DNA from: Pseudohongiella sp. O18
GTDB taxonomy: Bacteria; Pseudomonadota; Gammaproteobacteria; Pseudomonadales; Pseudohongiellaceae
Direction of reading: 5' to 3'
Assembly (NCBI RefSeq): GCF_021729085.1
Contig: NZ_JAJSAR010000001.1
Location: 310,001-374,000 of the forward strand
Length of the DNA: 64,000 nt
In this document: in pieces, positions 53,350-63,942 of the stretch
How the letters are laid out: each line of letters opens with the position of its first letter
Numbering within the stretch: the first letter of the stretch is position 1
The notes under the pieces: model-generated
What the model was told of the DNA's origin: nothing
The model's input: the letters and a program-made list of their open reading frames with translations, nothing else
The model's database searches: none
Position numbers and translations under genes: made by a program

Positions 53350-54546
53350 CTATTCGGACACCTGGCCTGCTGGCGGCTCACTGCACTCTTCACACATCAC
53401 GTTCGGTATAGGCGCACCCTGCAGCAGTCCGGCCAGCCAGTCGACAAAGCGGGTACCATCCACTTCGTAGGTGTAGACATCCGGTCGCAACAGGATGGTG
53501 TGCATGGGGCCACCTGCCACATAAAATCTAAAGTCAGGAATAGCCGCACTGATCTCCTGCAGATTCTGCATCAGCAGAGGCTGCAGAGATTCCGTTGGTG
53601 TTCCGCCCAGCGCCAGGAATTGCTTCTGGACGTTGTCTTCGGCATTGTCATATGAGGCAAAGCGGATATTCGGATTCTCCTGCTGTGCTCCAAGATACAG
53701 GTGATGGAAGCTGAACTCATCAGCGGGAATGCTGGCGATATAGTCCAGGTCACTGACCACCCGATCCACTGCCCAGACATCATATGGGCTGAAGTTGGCA
53801 AACCCACGGTAGCCGCCTGAGGCATCACCCAGCTGCACAATGTCAGCCTGGGGGTACTGTTCAGCTATTTTCACGGCATAAAAAGGTGACGGAATGGAGC
53901 CGGCACTGGAGCCCGTGACAAACACCTGTGCGGGGCCCTGAACATGTTCGTATAACCAGTCCAAAGCCGCGTTGGCATTGACCATGCCACGGTGACGAAT
54001 ATGCAGTGCGTGCGCCGCATGCTGGTCAAAAGCCGGCATCTCGTAATGCTGTTCGGTATCACCAAGATGGACGTCACCCGAACAGTACGGAGCATAGACC
54101 ATTGTATAGTCAGCCAACGGATTGCTTACCTGATCGAGTGCCAGAATCCCGTGTGCACGCGACGGATCGGTGTTCACCAGGTTCACTTGATAACTGGGCT
54201 GGATATCCGGGTCGCAGTTGCCACCTTCCCAGCAGGCACCACCGCCCTCGAGGTAGAACATCACGCGGGCCGGATCTCCCTGTTTGACAAAAAACTGATA
54301 CGCGGACCCATCGGAGCAGACGGTATTACCAGCTGGTGCAATGGCATTCCAGCCTTCGCTAAGGCCTTCGAAATTGGCCTGCGCCATCTCGTGTTCGCCA
54401 TGATCCATTGAGTTTCCGGTCATTGTTTCCGTGGCGGTGTCGGTAGTGGTGTCACTGCCGCAGGCCACCACTCCAGTCAGTATCAACCCACCCAGAAACG
54501 CCAATGCCAATGCTTTTCGCATTGAGTTACGCATCAAATCAATCAT
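53350..54546 (-). CDS. Pectinacetylesterase-family lipoprotein
   Basis: A 398-residue protein with a lipobox (GVVACG, Cys29), then a Thr/Ser-rich linker and an alpha/beta-hydrolase domain. Pectinacetylesterase/Notum-type motifs: RVMFYLEGGGACWEGGNC (about 94-110), YTMVYAPYCSGDVHLG, and the nucleophile motif VTGSSAGSIPSPF (near residue 215). Plant and animal members remove acetyl from pectin or palmitoleate from Wnt; marine bacterial members are untested. Many Cys are present (including CEECSEPP near the C-terminus), suggesting disulfides. Substrate therefore unknown. Stand-alone gene. Confidence 0.85.
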   Translation of the reverse strand: MIDLMRNSMRKALALAFLGGLILTGVVACGSDTTTDTATETMTGNSMDHGEHEMAQANFEGLSEGWNAIAPAGNTVCSDGSAYQFFVKQGDPARVMFYLEGGGACWEGGNCDPDIQPSYQVNLVNTDPSRAHGILALDQVSNPLADYTMVYAPYCSGDVHLGDTEQHYEMPAFDQHAAHALHIRHRGMVNANAALDWLYEHVQGPAQVFVTGSSAGSIPSPFYAVKIAEQYPQADIVQLGDASGGYRGFANFSPYDVWAVDRVVSDLDYIASIPADEFSFHHLYLGAQQENPNIRFASYDNAEDNVQKQFLALGGTPTESLQPLLMQNLQEISAAIPDFRFYVAGGPMHTILLRPDVYTYEVDGTRFVDWLAGLLQGAPIPNVMCEECSEPPAGQVSE

Positions 54547-54608
54547 CGTATGTACCTGTTTTTGTTGTCTAATATCGAAAAGTTGTAATGCGTTCAGTTT
54601 TCACTTAG

Positions 54609-54992
<384 letters not shown>

Positions 54993-55013
54993 GTCATTGC
55001 CTGGAGCCTTCTT

Positions 55014-56279
55014 ATGACTACCGCGACCCGCCCGAACACAGAGCGTCAAAACCGCAGCCTGGTAGGGCGTGACCCATGGAGCATTCCCCTGGACGAGATC
55101 GATCTGGCGCATCCAGGGATCTGGCAGGCCAACGAGTTTTTACCCTTCATGGCCCGCATGCGTCGTGATGCGCCCGTCCACTATTGTCCGAACTCGGCGG
55201 TTGGCCCTTACTGGTCAGTGATGAAATATCAGGACATCATGACCGTCGAGGCTGCTCCGCATATTTACAGCTCTGAGCCAACCATTGGCATCGTTGACGT
55301 GCTGCCCGAATACAGCCTGCCGATGTTCATTGCCATGGACCCGCCCAAACATGACGAGCAGCGCAAGACGGTACAGGGCGTTGTGGCACCGGCCAATCTC
55401 AAGAATCTTGAAGGCCTTATCCGCCAGCGTGTCGGGGCCATTCTGGACAGCCTGCCTGTTGGGGAAACCTTCAATTGGGTTGATCTGGTGTCGCGTGAAT
55501 TGACCACACAGATGCTGGCAACGCTGTTCGATTTTCCATTCGAGGAGCGCCACAAGCTGCCCTACTGGTCGGACGTTGCCACTGCCATTCCCGGTGCTGG
55601 CGTTGTCGACAGTTATGAAGAAAGCCTGCAGATCCTGCAGGAGTGCCTGGCACGCTTTAGTGAGCTATGGCGCGAGCGCGCCGCCAAGCCGCCAGGCAAT
55701 GACCTGATCTCAATGCTTGCCCATGGTGAGTCCACCCGCAACATGCCGCCGCGCGAGTTTCTGGGCAACCTGATACTGTTGATTGTGGGCGGCAATGACA
55801 CCACCCGCAACTCGATTACCGGTGGCGTGCTGGCCCTGAATGAAAACCCCGACCAGTATCAGAAGCTGCGTGAGAATCCCGCATTGATTCCCTCGATGGT
55901 GTCAGAAATCATTCGCTGGCAGACGCCGCTGGCCTATATGCGCCGCACTGCCAAATGCCACACCGAGCTCAATGGCCAAAAGATACGCCAGGGCGATAAG
56001 GTGTTGTTGTGGTACGCCTCGGGCAATCGGGATGGCGACGCGATAGAAAATCCCGACTCCTTTATCATTGATCGTCCGCGTGCGCGACAGCATCTCTCAT
56101 TTGGCTTTGGCATCCATCGCTGCATGGGCAACCGCCTGGCAGAAATGCAACTGCGCATTCTCTGGGAGGAGATCCTGAAGCGCTTCCATACGGTCGAAGT
56201 GACTGGTGAGCCGACCCGCATCTACTCCAGCTTCGTCAAGGGTTACACTGAGTTGCCAGTTCGTTTACACCCTTTGTAA
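55014..56279 (+). CDS. Cytochrome P450 CYP153-type alkane hydroxylase
   Basis: A 421-residue soluble bacterial P450. Heme motif FGFGIHRCMGNRLAEMQLR with ligand Cys370, I-helix GGNDTT (259-264), ExxR as EIIR (298-301). The motif wording and the C-terminal SSFVKGYTELPVRL strongly resemble CYP153, which hydroxylates the terminal carbon of medium-chain alkanes (and some fatty acids). The gene follows its ferredoxin, matching the usual operon order (ferredoxin, CYP153, with reductase elsewhere). This fits growth on hydrocarbons in the sea. A 10-bp hairpin follows. No obvious oddities in the active-site regions. Confidence 0.93.
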   Translation: MTTATRPNTERQNRSLVGRDPWSIPLDEIDLAHPGIWQANEFLPFMARMRRDAPVHYCPNSAVGPYWSVMKYQDIMTVEAAPHIYSSEPTIGIVDVLPEYSLPMFIAMDPPKHDEQRKTVQGVVAPANLKNLEGLIRQRVGAILDSLPVGETFNWVDLVSRELTTQMLATLFDFPFEERHKLPYWSDVATAIPGAGVVDSYEESLQILQECLARFSELWRERAAKPPGNDLISMLAHGESTRNMPPREFLGNLILLIVGGNDTTRNSITGGVLALNENPDQYQKLRENPALIPSMVSEIIRWQTPLAYMRRTAKCHTELNGQKIRQGDKVLLWYASGNRDGDAIENPDSFIIDRPRARQHLSFGFGIHRCMGNRLAEMQLRILWEEILKRFHTVEVTGEPTRIYSSFVKGYTELPVRLHPL

Positions 56280-56290
56280 CACAGGCAGCC

Positions 56291-56317
56291 GCGCCAGGCT
56301 TTCAAGTAGCCTGGCGC
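56291..56317 (+). terminator. 10-bp hairpin after the P450 gene
   Basis: GCGCCAGGCT (56291-56300) pairs with AGCCTGGCGC (56308-56317), 7-base loop, 11 bases beyond the stop. No U-tract. Confidence 0.55.
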
Positions 56318-56412
56318 GCGCTGATTCATCAAACTGCCACACCAGTCCATTAAGCTAGGCTGAGGTTGTTGTCTCTGGACAATTAGTCCGGAATGTCTCA
56401 GGAGTTTAAGAT

Positions 56413-58062
56413 ATGGCTGGAAGCAGGCTCACCCTATCGCGCGCCTCTTTGACCACCAAGTTGTTTGCTGGTTTTGCTCTCATTTTGATTGTCATCGTCG
56501 CGCTGGCCGTTGGCAGCTGGAGCAGTCTGACCAGAATCGACGACAATATCTCTCTCAATGTTCAGAGCTACGAAATTCTCGACGACAAATCGACCCTGCT
56601 GGCCAGTATTGTCACCATTGAGTCGGGGATGCGCGGCTTTGCGCTGACGGGTAATGAGACCTTTCTGGAGCGACTGGACCAGGGCAGCAGCGATTTTCGT
56701 GAAGCCATGCAGCGTCTGCAGCAGGCAACCGCCGGTGTGACGGCCCAGCAGCAGCGACTCGACGAAATCAGCACAGTCTTTGAAGACTGGTTTGCCAACG
56801 ATATTGACCCCATTATCGACATGCGCCGCCGCATCGAACATGGCTTTTTCAACCCGCAACGCATGACCGACCGTATCGCTGAAGCGCGCGACAAGGTCAA
56901 AATGGACCGCATGCGTGAGTTGCTGGAAGGCATGACCTTAGACGAGCAGGCGCTTCTGTCTGAACGCCGTAATGAGATGGCTCAGAGCCAGTCACAGGCC
57001 ATCTACATCCTGCTCGGGTCCAGTGTATTCGCCATCATTCTCGCGGCTCTGGTAGCCAGTGGCCTGAGCCGATCCATCATCAACCGCCTGTCACGGCTGG
57101 TTGCTGTCACCCGCGAAATCGCCGATGGGCACCTGGACGTTCAGGCTGATCAGAGCGGTCACGACGAAATCGCCCAGCTGGCGCATGCAGTAGGCCACAT
57201 GCAGAACAGACTGTGCAGTATGATTACTGACATACACGCCAATGCCGAGAAGCTGTTGCTGGCCGCCGAGCAGGTCTCGTCATCTTCAACCCAACTCTCT
57301 GTGTCAACGCGGGATCAGGCTGAAGCAGCCACCACCATGGCGGCCACGGTAGAGCAGCTAACAGTAAGTATCAGTCATGTCGCCGAGAACGCCTCTGAGG
57401 CGCGGCGCCTGTCCTCGGTTTCCGGGCAAAAGTCAGAAGAGGGCGGTGCGGTCATCCAGCGAACGCTTCATGGCATGGGACAGATTGCCAGCACAGTCCA
57501 GCAGACCGCTGAACGCATTACAGTACTGGGCAAACACTCCGAGCAGATTTCCGGCATTATTCGAGTCATTCAGGAGATCGCCGAGCAGACTAACCTGCTG
57601 GCCCTGAATGCCGCCATTGAAGCAGCCCGTGCCGGTGAGCAGGGACGCGGCTTCGCTGTGGTCGCAGACGAGGTTCGACTGCTGGCACAACGTACCAGCA
57701 AATCAACTCATGAAATCGCTGACATGATTCAGCTGATCCAGTCTGGTACACGTGACGCTGTCAAACAAATGAACGATGGCGTCAAGCTGGTCAACTCCGG
57801 CGTTGAACAGGCCCAGGAAGCTGGCGATGCCATCGTGCAGATCCGTCGCAGTGCCGATGAAGTTTTGCAGGTTGTAGATCAGATTTCCGGCGCGCTGCAG
57901 GAGCAGGACTCAGCCACGCTGGATGTATCGCGTCATGTGGAGCGCATTGCAGGGATGTCCGAGCAGAACAGTGTCGCGGTAGCAGGTGCGGCTGACGTCG
58001 CGCAATCTTTGCATCAGCTGGCAACCGGCCTGGGTACACAGGTAGCGCGATTCCGGCTTTAA
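56413..58062 (+). CDS. Methyl-accepting chemotaxis protein with CHASE3-like sensor
   Basis: A 549-residue chemoreceptor: TM1 about 18-36, periplasmic helical CHASE3-like domain (about 40-190; [19 protein letters not shown]), TM2 about 196-216, HAMP 217-270, then a long signalling coiled coil whose hairpin tip contains [35 protein letters not shown] (split across about 388-423). It would send signals to CheA/CheW and so control movement. The ligand is not known; the neighbouring CYP153 operon invites a link to hydrocarbons, but this is speculation. AGGAG lies before the ATG. A hairpin follows. Confidence 0.93.
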   Translation: MAGSRLTLSRASLTTKLFAGFALILIVIVALAVGSWSSLTRIDDNISLNVQSYEILDDKSTLLASIVTIESGMRGFALTGNETFLERLDQGSSDFREAMQRLQQATAGVTAQQQRLDEISTVFEDWFANDIDPIIDMRRRIEHGFFNPQRMTDRIAEARDKVKMDRMRELLEGMTLDEQALLSERRNEMAQSQSQAIYILLGSSVFAIILAALVASGLSRSIINRLSRLVAVTREIADGHLDVQADQSGHDEIAQLAHAVGHMQNRLCSMITDIHANAEKLLLAAEQVSSSSTQLSVSTRDQAEAATTMAATVEQLTVSISHVAENASEARRLSSVSGQKSEEGGAVIQRTLHGMGQIASTVQQTAERITVLGKHSEQISGIIRVIQEIAEQTNLLALNAAIEAARAGEQGRGFAVVADEVRLLAQRTSKSTHEIADMIQLIQSGTRDAVKQMNDGVKLVNSGVEQAQEAGDAIVQIRRSADEVLQVVDQISGALQEQDSATLDVSRHVERIAGMSEQNSVAVAGAADVAQSLHQLATGLGTQVARFRL

Positions 58063-58068
58063 AGTGAA

Positions 58069-58094
58069 CACCCCGGCCAGCTCAGGCCGGGGTG
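58069..58094. terminator. Hairpin between convergent MCP and fabV genes
   Basis: CACCCCGGCC (58069-58078) and GGCCGGGGTG (58085-58094) form a 10-bp GC-rich stem with a 6-base loop, between two convergent genes. The U-tract is missing. Confidence 0.6.
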
Positions 58095-58134
58095 CAAGAC
58101 TTCACAGTTCAAGTCAGTGCAAAGCACATAAAAG

Positions 58135-59346
58135 CTAGACTGTCTTGAGATTGACCTCTGTCGCCACGTCGGCTTCGTAGTCCACGTCGCTGCGCTCAAA
58201 ACCAAACAGCTTGAGAAACTCGTGTTTGTAACCGGCGTAGTCGGTCAGTTGGAACAGATTGTCGTTGTTCACTTTTTCCCAAAGCTGCTTGCACTCACCC
58301 TGCACATCGTCACGGAGTTCCTTGTCGTCCATGCGCAGACGGCCAGCCTCATCGACGTCCAGCGCATTGCCATCCGTGCGATAGAGTTGCTCGGTGAACA
58401 AGCGGTTCAGTTGCTCGATGGTACCTTCGTGCAGGCCCTTCTCTTTCATCACCTTGTAAACCAGCGCGATATACAGCGGCATTACCGGGATGGCTGCCGA
58501 AGCCTGTGTCACCACAGACTTGAGCACCGCCACATTGGCACCCCCGTCGTATTTCTCGGACAGAGATTTATCCAGGGCGTGGGCCGCACGATCCAGATCT
58601 TCCTTGGCCTTGCCAAGAGCACCATGCCAGTAAATCGGCCAGGTCATTTCGGTACCGATATAGCTGAAGGCAACTGTGCGGGCGCCTTTTGCCAACACGC
58701 CAGCCTTGTCCAGTGCCTGCATCCACAGCTCCCAGTCCTGACCGCCCATTACGGCGATGGTATCGGCGATCTCCTCGTCACTGGCTGGCTCGACTTCGGC
58801 GTGGATTATCTGGTCTTTGTTGGTATCAATCGCGGTTGATTTGTATACCTGACCAATAGGCTTGAGCACCGAACGTTTCACTTCGCCGGTATCAGGCAGG
58901 CGACGCACCGGCGAGGCCAGCGAGTAGATGACTAGATCGACCTGCTCCAGATCCTGTTTGATCACATCTATGGCCTGCTCACGCACCTCGTGCGAGAAGG
59001 CATCCCCGTTGATGGATTTGGCATACAGGCCGGCTTTATGCGCTTCTTCCTCGAACGCCCAGGTGTTATACCAGCCGGCGGTACCGGGTTTGGTCTCCGT
59101 GCCAGGCTTTTCAAAGAAAACACCCAGTGTCGCTGCCTGATAGCCGAAGGCCGCGGTAATACGCGCAGCCAGACCATAGCCGCTGGAAGCACCGATCACC
59201 AGCACTTTGCGCGGACGTCCAGCGTCACTTTGGGCCCCAGAAACTTCCTTCTGTGTGGTCGCGATCTGGTCCTGTACGTTTTTATAACAGCCCGTCGGGT
59301 GGGTCGTAGTGCAGATAAAGCCGCGGTATTTTGGTTTTATAATCAT
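58135..59346 (-). CDS. fabV: FabV-type trans-2-enoyl-ACP/CoA reductase
   Basis: A 403-residue NADH-dependent enoyl reductase that makes saturated acyl chains in type II fatty-acid synthesis; FabV enzymes are resistant to triclosan. Family markers: [20 protein letters not shown] at the start, [14 protein letters not shown] (about 49-62) for [15 protein letters not shown], and the Y-x8-K catalytic pair in the [14 protein letters not shown] region (about 235-250). Length is the usual 400. It overlaps the upstream GNAT gene by 4 bases, so translation is coupled. The pairing with an acetyltransferase is probably incidental. Confidence 0.96.
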   Translation of the reverse strand: MIIKPKYRGFICTTTHPTGCYKNVQDQIATTQKEVSGAQSDAGRPRKVLVIGASSGYGLAARITAAFGYQAATLGVFFEKPGTETKPGTAGWYNTWAFEEEAHKAGLYAKSINGDAFSHEVREQAIDVIKQDLEQVDLVIYSLASPVRRLPDTGEVKRSVLKPIGQVYKSTAIDTNKDQIIHAEVEPASDEEIADTIAVMGGQDWELWMQALDKAGVLAKGARTVAFSYIGTEMTWPIYWHGALGKAKEDLDRAAHALDKSLSEKYDGGANVAVLKSVVTQASAAIPVMPLYIALVYKVMKEKGLHEGTIEQLNRLFTEQLYRTDGNALDVDEAGRLRMDDKELRDDVQGECKQLWEKVNNDNLFQLTDYAGYKHEFLKLFGFERSDVDYEADVATEVNLKTV

Positions 59347-59876
59347 GACTTGTCCTCAATATCAGAACCCGGCACAGTGCCTGGGTTCGCTTCCGTTCCT
59401 GCCGCAAATGACATCAGTGCGTCTCCGTCCAGTCGATAACGAATCCATTCGCTTTGCGGGCGTGCTCCAATTGACTCATAAAATTTGATGGCGGGTTCGT
59501 TCCAGTCCAGCACACTCCACTCGAATCGACCACAACCCAGCGCTACCGCCTCGCGGGCCAGATATTGTAACAAAGCCTTGCCCGCCCCCACGCCACGGAA
59601 TTGCGGCGAGACGTAAAGATCCTCAAGATACAGGCCATTACGGCCCTGCCAGGTGGAGTAGTTAAAAAAGTACACAGCAAATCCCACTACCTGGTCGTCC
59701 AGATAACAGAGCAGAGCACGCACCGACGAGTCCGGGGCAAAAATGCTGGCTTTCAGCTCTTCTGGGGTAGTCACGACTTCGTGCTCGGCCTTCTCGTAGA
59801 TGGCTAGCTCACGAATAAAGTGGTAAATGGCCGGCGTATCAGCGGCCACGGCGGGACGAATCAGTATGTCAGCCAT
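59343..59876 (-). CDS. GNAT family N-acetyltransferase (diamine-acetyltransferase-like)
   Basis: A 177-residue GNAT. N-terminal [24 protein letters not shown] and the motif A/B region [32 protein letters not shown] followed by [19 protein letters not shown] match the spermidine/spermine acetyltransferase-like group. Substrate is probably a small amine or amino-acid derivative. It overlaps fabV by 4 bases, which indicates coupling. The last 25 residues are Gly/Pro/Glu-rich and outside the fold. Confidence 0.87.
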   Translation of the reverse strand: MADILIRPAVAADTPAIYHFIRELAIYEKAEHEVVTTPEELKASIFAPDSSVRALLCYLDDQVVGFAVYFFNYSTWQGRNGLYLEDLYVSPQFRGVGAGKALLQYLAREAVALGCGRFEWSVLDWNEPAIKFYESIGARPQSEWIRYRLDGDALMSFAAGTEANPGTVPGSDIEDKS

Positions 59877-59989
59877 CAGTGCAATCCTGTGTGACCGTAT
59901 TCGGTTGCGATGTTTTCAGGGCGCACAGTGTACCAGAGTGTCTGCCGCAGGGCTTGTTTCAGGACCGCTGCGGCCGTCATGGCGACCAC

Positions 59990-61264
59990 TCACTGCAGCG
60001 GTGCACTGCCACGTGAGACGTCCATGATCATGCGGCTAAGCAGGTACAGCCGCGGAATTACCGAATCCAGATCGACATACTCATCGTTGTTGGAGTGGGC
60101 ACCAAATCCGCGCAAACCAAAGCGTTCGATGACCGGCGCCTGAGTTTCCAGCGCCGCGAATGCCGCATCGGTGCCACCGCCCTCTGCCTCATCATTCACA
60201 ACCAGTGTCATGCCCATTTCAGCATAAACCTGCTGAGCATGAGCGGCCAGGCTGCGGGAGGCCTCAGTGGCGGTCAATGGTGGGCGGCGATTCTCGAAGG
60301 TCACGGCAACCTGAGTGTCGGGGATCAGCTGATTGGCGATACGCTCCTGAATACGGCTTTCCAGGCGTTCAAAATCTTCCTGGCGCAGCATGCGGATATC
60401 TGCCGTTACCACGGCTTCCGCCGGTATGACATTCCGCACCGTGCCGGATTCGGCCAGCGTCCAGTTAACCTTCAAACCGGTCTCCGGGTCCGACAGGTCC
60501 CTCAGCTGCAACATCTGATGAGCCATTTCGTAAAGGGCATTGCGACCCAGCTCGGGTGCAGCGCCGGCATGCGAGGCCCGACCCGTAACCGTCATTGTCG
60601 CTGCCCCGATGCCGCTGGTGGCCAGCGACAGGGAGTCGTTATCCATGCGCGTCGGTTCAACAGAGAACACAACGTCATGCTCAGTTGCCAGTCGCGTGAT
60701 AGTGCTGCGCGAACCTGGCGAGCTGATTTCCTCATCGCCATTGATCAATACGGTCAGCGTGCCGTACTCATCAAAGCCCATATCGCGAAGCATGGCAATG
60801 ACATGCAGAATCACCGCCACGCCCTGCTTGTCGTCGGATATACCCAATCCATAGGCGAGGTTGCCATCAATGCGGAAGGGCTGTTCATCGATCATACCTG
60901 CCGGGTAGACCGTATCCATATGCGCTATCAACATGATGTCGCGCTCGCCCCGGCCTTCAAACCGGGCATGTACCATCGGGCCAATCTGTTCCGGAGTATC
61001 AAACATTCGGTAGACATCCTGATTGGCATCCAGCAGCTCGACTTCACCACCCATCTCGCGCAGGCGTCCGGCGATCAGATTGCCCAGTTCCACCAGCCCT
61101 TCGTAATTGCCACTGCCCGATTCAATTTCGACCACTTCCTGAAGCGTCGATATGAAGTCATTTTTCTGCGCTTCAGCGGCAGCAAACACTGCCATGTTGG
61201 GTTGTTGCGCGGTGGCAGGCAGACTCAAAACAACCATCAGGGCAAACAATAGGCGGCGCAACAT
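59990..61264 (-). CDS. M20-family glutamate carboxypeptidase-like peptidase, exported
   Basis: A 424-residue exported zinc peptidase (signal peptide 1-19, PATAQQ). M20 motifs: HMDTVYPAG (first zinc His and catalytic Asp, about 115-123), LGISDDKQG (bridging-Asp site, about 139-147), INGDEEISSPGS (catalytic Glu), and C-terminal HSNNDEYVDLDS. It resembles CPG2-type carboxypeptidase G2, which removes C-terminal glutamate, but could also be an aminoacyl-peptide or acyl-amino-acid hydrolase. Such exported peptidases would help the cell use peptides. The gene stands alone. Confidence 0.9.
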   Translation of the reverse strand: MLRRLLFALMVVLSLPATAQQPNMAVFAAAEAQKNDFISTLQEVVEIESGSGNYEGLVELGNLIAGRLREMGGEVELLDANQDVYRMFDTPEQIGPMVHARFEGRGERDIMLIAHMDTVYPAGMIDEQPFRIDGNLAYGLGISDDKQGVAVILHVIAMLRDMGFDEYGTLTVLINGDEEISSPGSRSTITRLATEHDVVFSVEPTRMDNDSLSLATSGIGAATMTVTGRASHAGAAPELGRNALYEMAHQMLQLRDLSDPETGLKVNWTLAESGTVRNVIPAEAVVTADIRMLRQEDFERLESRIQERIANQLIPDTQVAVTFENRRPPLTATEASRSLAAHAQQVYAEMGMTLVVNDEAEGGGTDAAFAALETQAPVIERFGLRGFGAHSNNDEYVDLDSVIPRLYLLSRMIMDVSRGSAPLQ

Positions 61265-61297
61265 CGCGATCTCCAGGCAAAAAACAATTAATAAGGG

Positions 61298-61597
61298 TCA
61301 GGGCGCAGGTGGCCACAGTTTATATCTGTTGAGATACCACAGGGCCAGCGGCAGCTCAAGCAGGATGTAACAGCACAGCGCGAACCAGAACCAGTTGAAC
61401 GACAGCCCCATCACCATGATTTCGACGTTGGTGTCCATGTACAGGGAGCCGGCAACGGTCATCGCCACCACAAAAGCAAACAGATCATTCACCGCCAGCT
61501 TCTGCAGGTTGTCACGGACGATAACGGGGAACAGCACCAGGTAGCACAGAAGCAGAATCACACCATTGATCACGATAATGGTCATGGCGGGAGACAT
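61298..61597 (-). CDS. Small membrane protein, unknown function
   Basis: A 99-residue protein with about three hydrophobic segments (around 6-26, 38-52 and 62-88) and a short polar C-terminus ending LWPPAP. No family recognised. Its ATG is one base from the SDR stop codon, so the two are translationally coupled, and it may be needed with the SDR. The last 10 residues are rich in Leu, Trp and Pro. Confidence 0.75.
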   Translation of the reverse strand: MSPAMTIIVINGVILLLCYLVLFPVIVRDNLQKLAVNDLFAFVVAMTVAGSLYMDTNVEIMVMGLSFNWFWFALCCYILLELPLALWYLNRYKLWPPAP

Positions 61598-61598
61598 G

Positions 61599-62354
61599 TC
61601 AGTTCCTCAGGTACGAAGCGCCATTGGCATCGATAATGGCGCCCGTGAGATATTCCGCATTGTCACTCGCCAGAAACGCTACCACACTGCCGATTTCGTC
61701 TGGCCGCCCAATACGCCCCAATGGCGACTGCGCGGCAACACCATCCCAGCCCTGTGCGCGGATTCGCGGGGAGGCGGCGGGTGTTTCTGTCCAGCCGGGT
61801 GCCACGGCGTATACACAGATACCTTTGGGTCCCAGAGCCTGCGCCAGGGACTGGGTGGCAGAATTCAATGCTGATTTGGCGGCGCCGTAGGCAGGTGCGG
61901 TCGGCTCACCACGGAAGGCGCCACGTGAGGTGATATTAATGATGCGGCCAGAACCGCGTTTAATCATGGACTGGGCAGCCAGGAAAGCCAGATTGACGGG
62001 GCCCATCAGGTTCAGCGCCATACTGTGCTGCCATGACAGCTGCCACTGTGAGAACATGTCACCGTCAATGGTCTGATTGGTGAACTGTCCTGCCGCATTC
62101 ACCAGAACATCAATCCGCCCCAGCGATGACACAACCTCGTCCATCAGCCGACTGGCCTGCTCTGGCTCAGAGACATCCGCCTGAAACAGCTGATGTCCGG
62201 TACCGTCCAGCGTCGTCAGCATCTGCTCTGCTTCTTCGCGGCGACTGCGATAATTGGCGGCGATGATAAACCCGCGTGTCGCCAGCGCCTCTGCGCAGGC
62301 CTTGCCGATGCCGGTTGCTGCACCAGTCACCAGTGCCACTTTCTGTTCGTTCAT
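61599..62354 (-). CDS. Short-chain dehydrogenase/reductase
   Basis: A 251-residue classical SDR: cofactor site TGAATGIGKA (10-19), NAAG (about 88), catalytic Ser in NITSRGAFRGEPTAPAYGAAKSALN with the Y-x3-K (YGAAK) motif at about 154-158, and PGWTET. The Arg-containing NYRSRREEAEQ after beta2 suggests NADP preference. Substrate is not readable. It is coupled with the small membrane protein downstream, so the two could be a unit. Confidence 0.92.
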   Translation of the reverse strand: MNEQKVALVTGAATGIGKACAEALATRGFIIAANYRSRREEAEQMLTTLDGTGHQLFQADVSEPEQASRLMDEVVSSLGRIDVLVNAAGQFTNQTIDGDMFSQWQLSWQHSMALNLMGPVNLAFLAAQSMIKRGSGRIINITSRGAFRGEPTAPAYGAAKSALNSATQSLAQALGPKGICVYAVAPGWTETPAASPRIRAQGWDGVAAQSPLGRIGRPDEIGSVVAFLASDNAEYLTGAIIDANGASYLRN

Positions 62355-62396
62355 ATGCGTATCTCTTTGGTCGTGATTAGTCAGGGCCCTGAACTG

Positions 62397-62945
62397 TCAG
62401 AACACTTTCTGCCAGTAGCCAACATCCAGCCAACGCCCTGCCTTGAAGCCAATCTCACGAAAACAGGCAATCTGCGTCATACCCATGGACTCGTGCAATG
62501 CGACACTGGCGGCATTGGGCAGTGCAATCCCACCGACGGCCGCATGCACGCCAGCGGCCTGCAGTCGCTCAAACAAATGGGTATACAGCACCCTGCCCAG
62601 ACCCTGGCCGTGCCAGTCACGATGCACATAAACCGTTATTTCTACCGAGTACCGATAGGCCACACGCTGCTTCCAGCGCGTTGCATAGGCATATCCCAGA
62701 ATCATCCCGACTGACTGTTCGCTACCAGGCTCACCAGCAGACCGTGCAACCAGCCAGGGCAAACCCAGTGCGGCTACATCACTGATCCGACCCGCCATTT
62801 CGATTTCAGTGACCGGCTGTTCTTCAAAGGTGATCACTGTATTGGCGACATAGTAGTTATAAATCGCGGCAATCTGCTCCGCATCAACCACCTGGGCCGC
62901 TTCAACGAGAATCGGGCGCATCTGTTCTGGGGCGGATTCAGGCAT
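62397..62945 (-). CDS. GNAT acetyltransferase, PAT-like
   Basis: A 182-residue GNAT. AQQIAAIYNYYVANTVITFEEQPVTEIEMAGRI-type N-terminus (about 18-50) and VEITVYVHRDWHGQGLGRVLYTHLFERLQAAG, IALPNAASVALHESMGM and WLDVGYWQKVF match phosphinothricin acetyltransferase-like (PAT/MnaT) enzymes. Members acetylate L-amino acids or their analogues such as phosphinothricin or methionine sulfone. The start is placed at 62945, where the ATG overlaps the MscS stop by 8 bases; the frame is open further upstream but is then out of register with coupling. Real substrate unknown. Confidence 0.87.
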   Translation of the reverse strand: MPESAPEQMRPILVEAAQVVDAEQIAAIYNYYVANTVITFEEQPVTEIEMAGRISDVAALGLPWLVARSAGEPGSEQSVGMILGYAYATRWKQRVAYRYSVEITVYVHRDWHGQGLGRVLYTHLFERLQAAGVHAAVGGIALPNAASVALHESMGMTQIACFREIGFKAGRWLDVGYWQKVF

Positions 62946-63942
62946 CGGGATCAGCCTTCCCGGCTGGTTTTTTAGTGGTCTTTTTTGCTGGCTGCGAACG
63001 CGCCTGTCTGGTTGACGCCGCAGAGCGTCGCCGCTGTGATGTCTCTGAAACCTGACCGTCCTCGCCTTCCGCTGCAGCATCGTTTAAGGTCTGATCACCT
63101 CGACTGAAGTCTCGACTCAACAGCACGTCCGTCAATATCGACTGTTCCACAAAGCCGCGCTCGCCCGATTTCACCGGCACCCTGACAATCAGATGCACCT
63201 CTCCGGCGGTTGGTACCTGAATTGTTACGCGCGGATCAACGGACGGTACTTCCAGCCCCCGTCGGATGCTGATGCGGTTCATGTAGCGGCGTACCTCTTC
63301 GAGATAACTGCCACAATGCCGCTGTGCCGAGGCCAGAAATGCCTGCTGTGCCTCATACCATTCATCTTCGCGGCGAAAAGGCACGGTAAAGACATGAAAA
63401 ACGTAATCATGCGTAAAGCTTTCATTGATCACCGGATCCGATACGAACATGGAATTCGGGATGACCACGGTGCGCCCGGTGCGCTGATGGGTATATTTGC
63501 CGGGCCCGACTTCCATGATGGTCGTCGCCAGCAGGTTCTGATCAATCACATCGCCACGGAAATCCTTGACCTGTATTCGGTCCCCGAGGTCGAATGAACT
63601 GGAAATGGTTTTCACCATTGAGCCAATCATACAAAGAATCAATTCTTTGGTAGCCACCACAAAGGCTACAGCAATCGCGACGATCGACAGCGCGAGTGTC
63701 CTAAGCTCCTCGCCCCAGATAATGATCAGGCCCAGCGTCAGCAGCAGCACCATTGCACTGCGGGTCTGCACCATCCAGCGGCGCCGCATCTCCGTCGATG
63801 ACACATGTTTGACGATGTAGCGATTGACCAGCGCACGCAGTGCGATGACACCAACGATCAGTATCACCGAACTGGTGATCAGACTCAGCAGAGAGTGTGA
63901 GACTACAAAATTACTGACAGTGGATTGGATCTGCTCCCACAT
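62938..63942 (-). CDS. MscS-family mechanosensitive channel with basic C-terminal tail
   Basis: A 334-residue inner-membrane channel: two N-terminal helices (about 18-40 and 62-82), a pore helix of MscS type (VAFVVATKELILCMIGSMVKTIS, about 92-115), then the beta-domain start SFDLGDRIQVKDFRGDVIDQN and a C-terminal alpha/beta domain. The last 35 residues are Arg/Lys/Ala-rich, like a histone H1 tail, which is not part of the channel fold. It would release osmolytes during hypo-osmotic shock. It starts directly after the stop of the gene at the right edge and overlaps the GNAT gene, so it is in an operon. Confidence 0.88.
   Translation of the reverse strand: MWEQIQSTVSNFVVSHSLLSLITSSVILIVGVIALRALVNRYIVKHVSSTEMRRRWMVQTRSAMVLLLTLGLIIIWGEELRTLALSIVAIAVAFVVATKELILCMIGSMVKTISSSFDLGDRIQVKDFRGDVIDQNLLATTIMEVGPGKYTHQRTGRTVVIPNSMFVSDPVINESFTHDYVFHVFTVPFRREDEWYEAQQAFLASAQRHCGSYLEEVRRYMNRISIRRGLEVPSVDPRVTIQVPTAGEVHLIVRVPVKSGERGFVEQSILTDVLLSRDFSRGDQTLNDAAAEGEDGQVSETSQRRRSAASTRQARSQPAKKTTKKPAGKADPDA

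Noticed and set aside
60095-61252. Long open frame antisense to the M20 peptidase
   Set aside because: Shadow of the real gene: no Shine-Dalgarno, odd His/Arg/Gln-rich composition, no domain.
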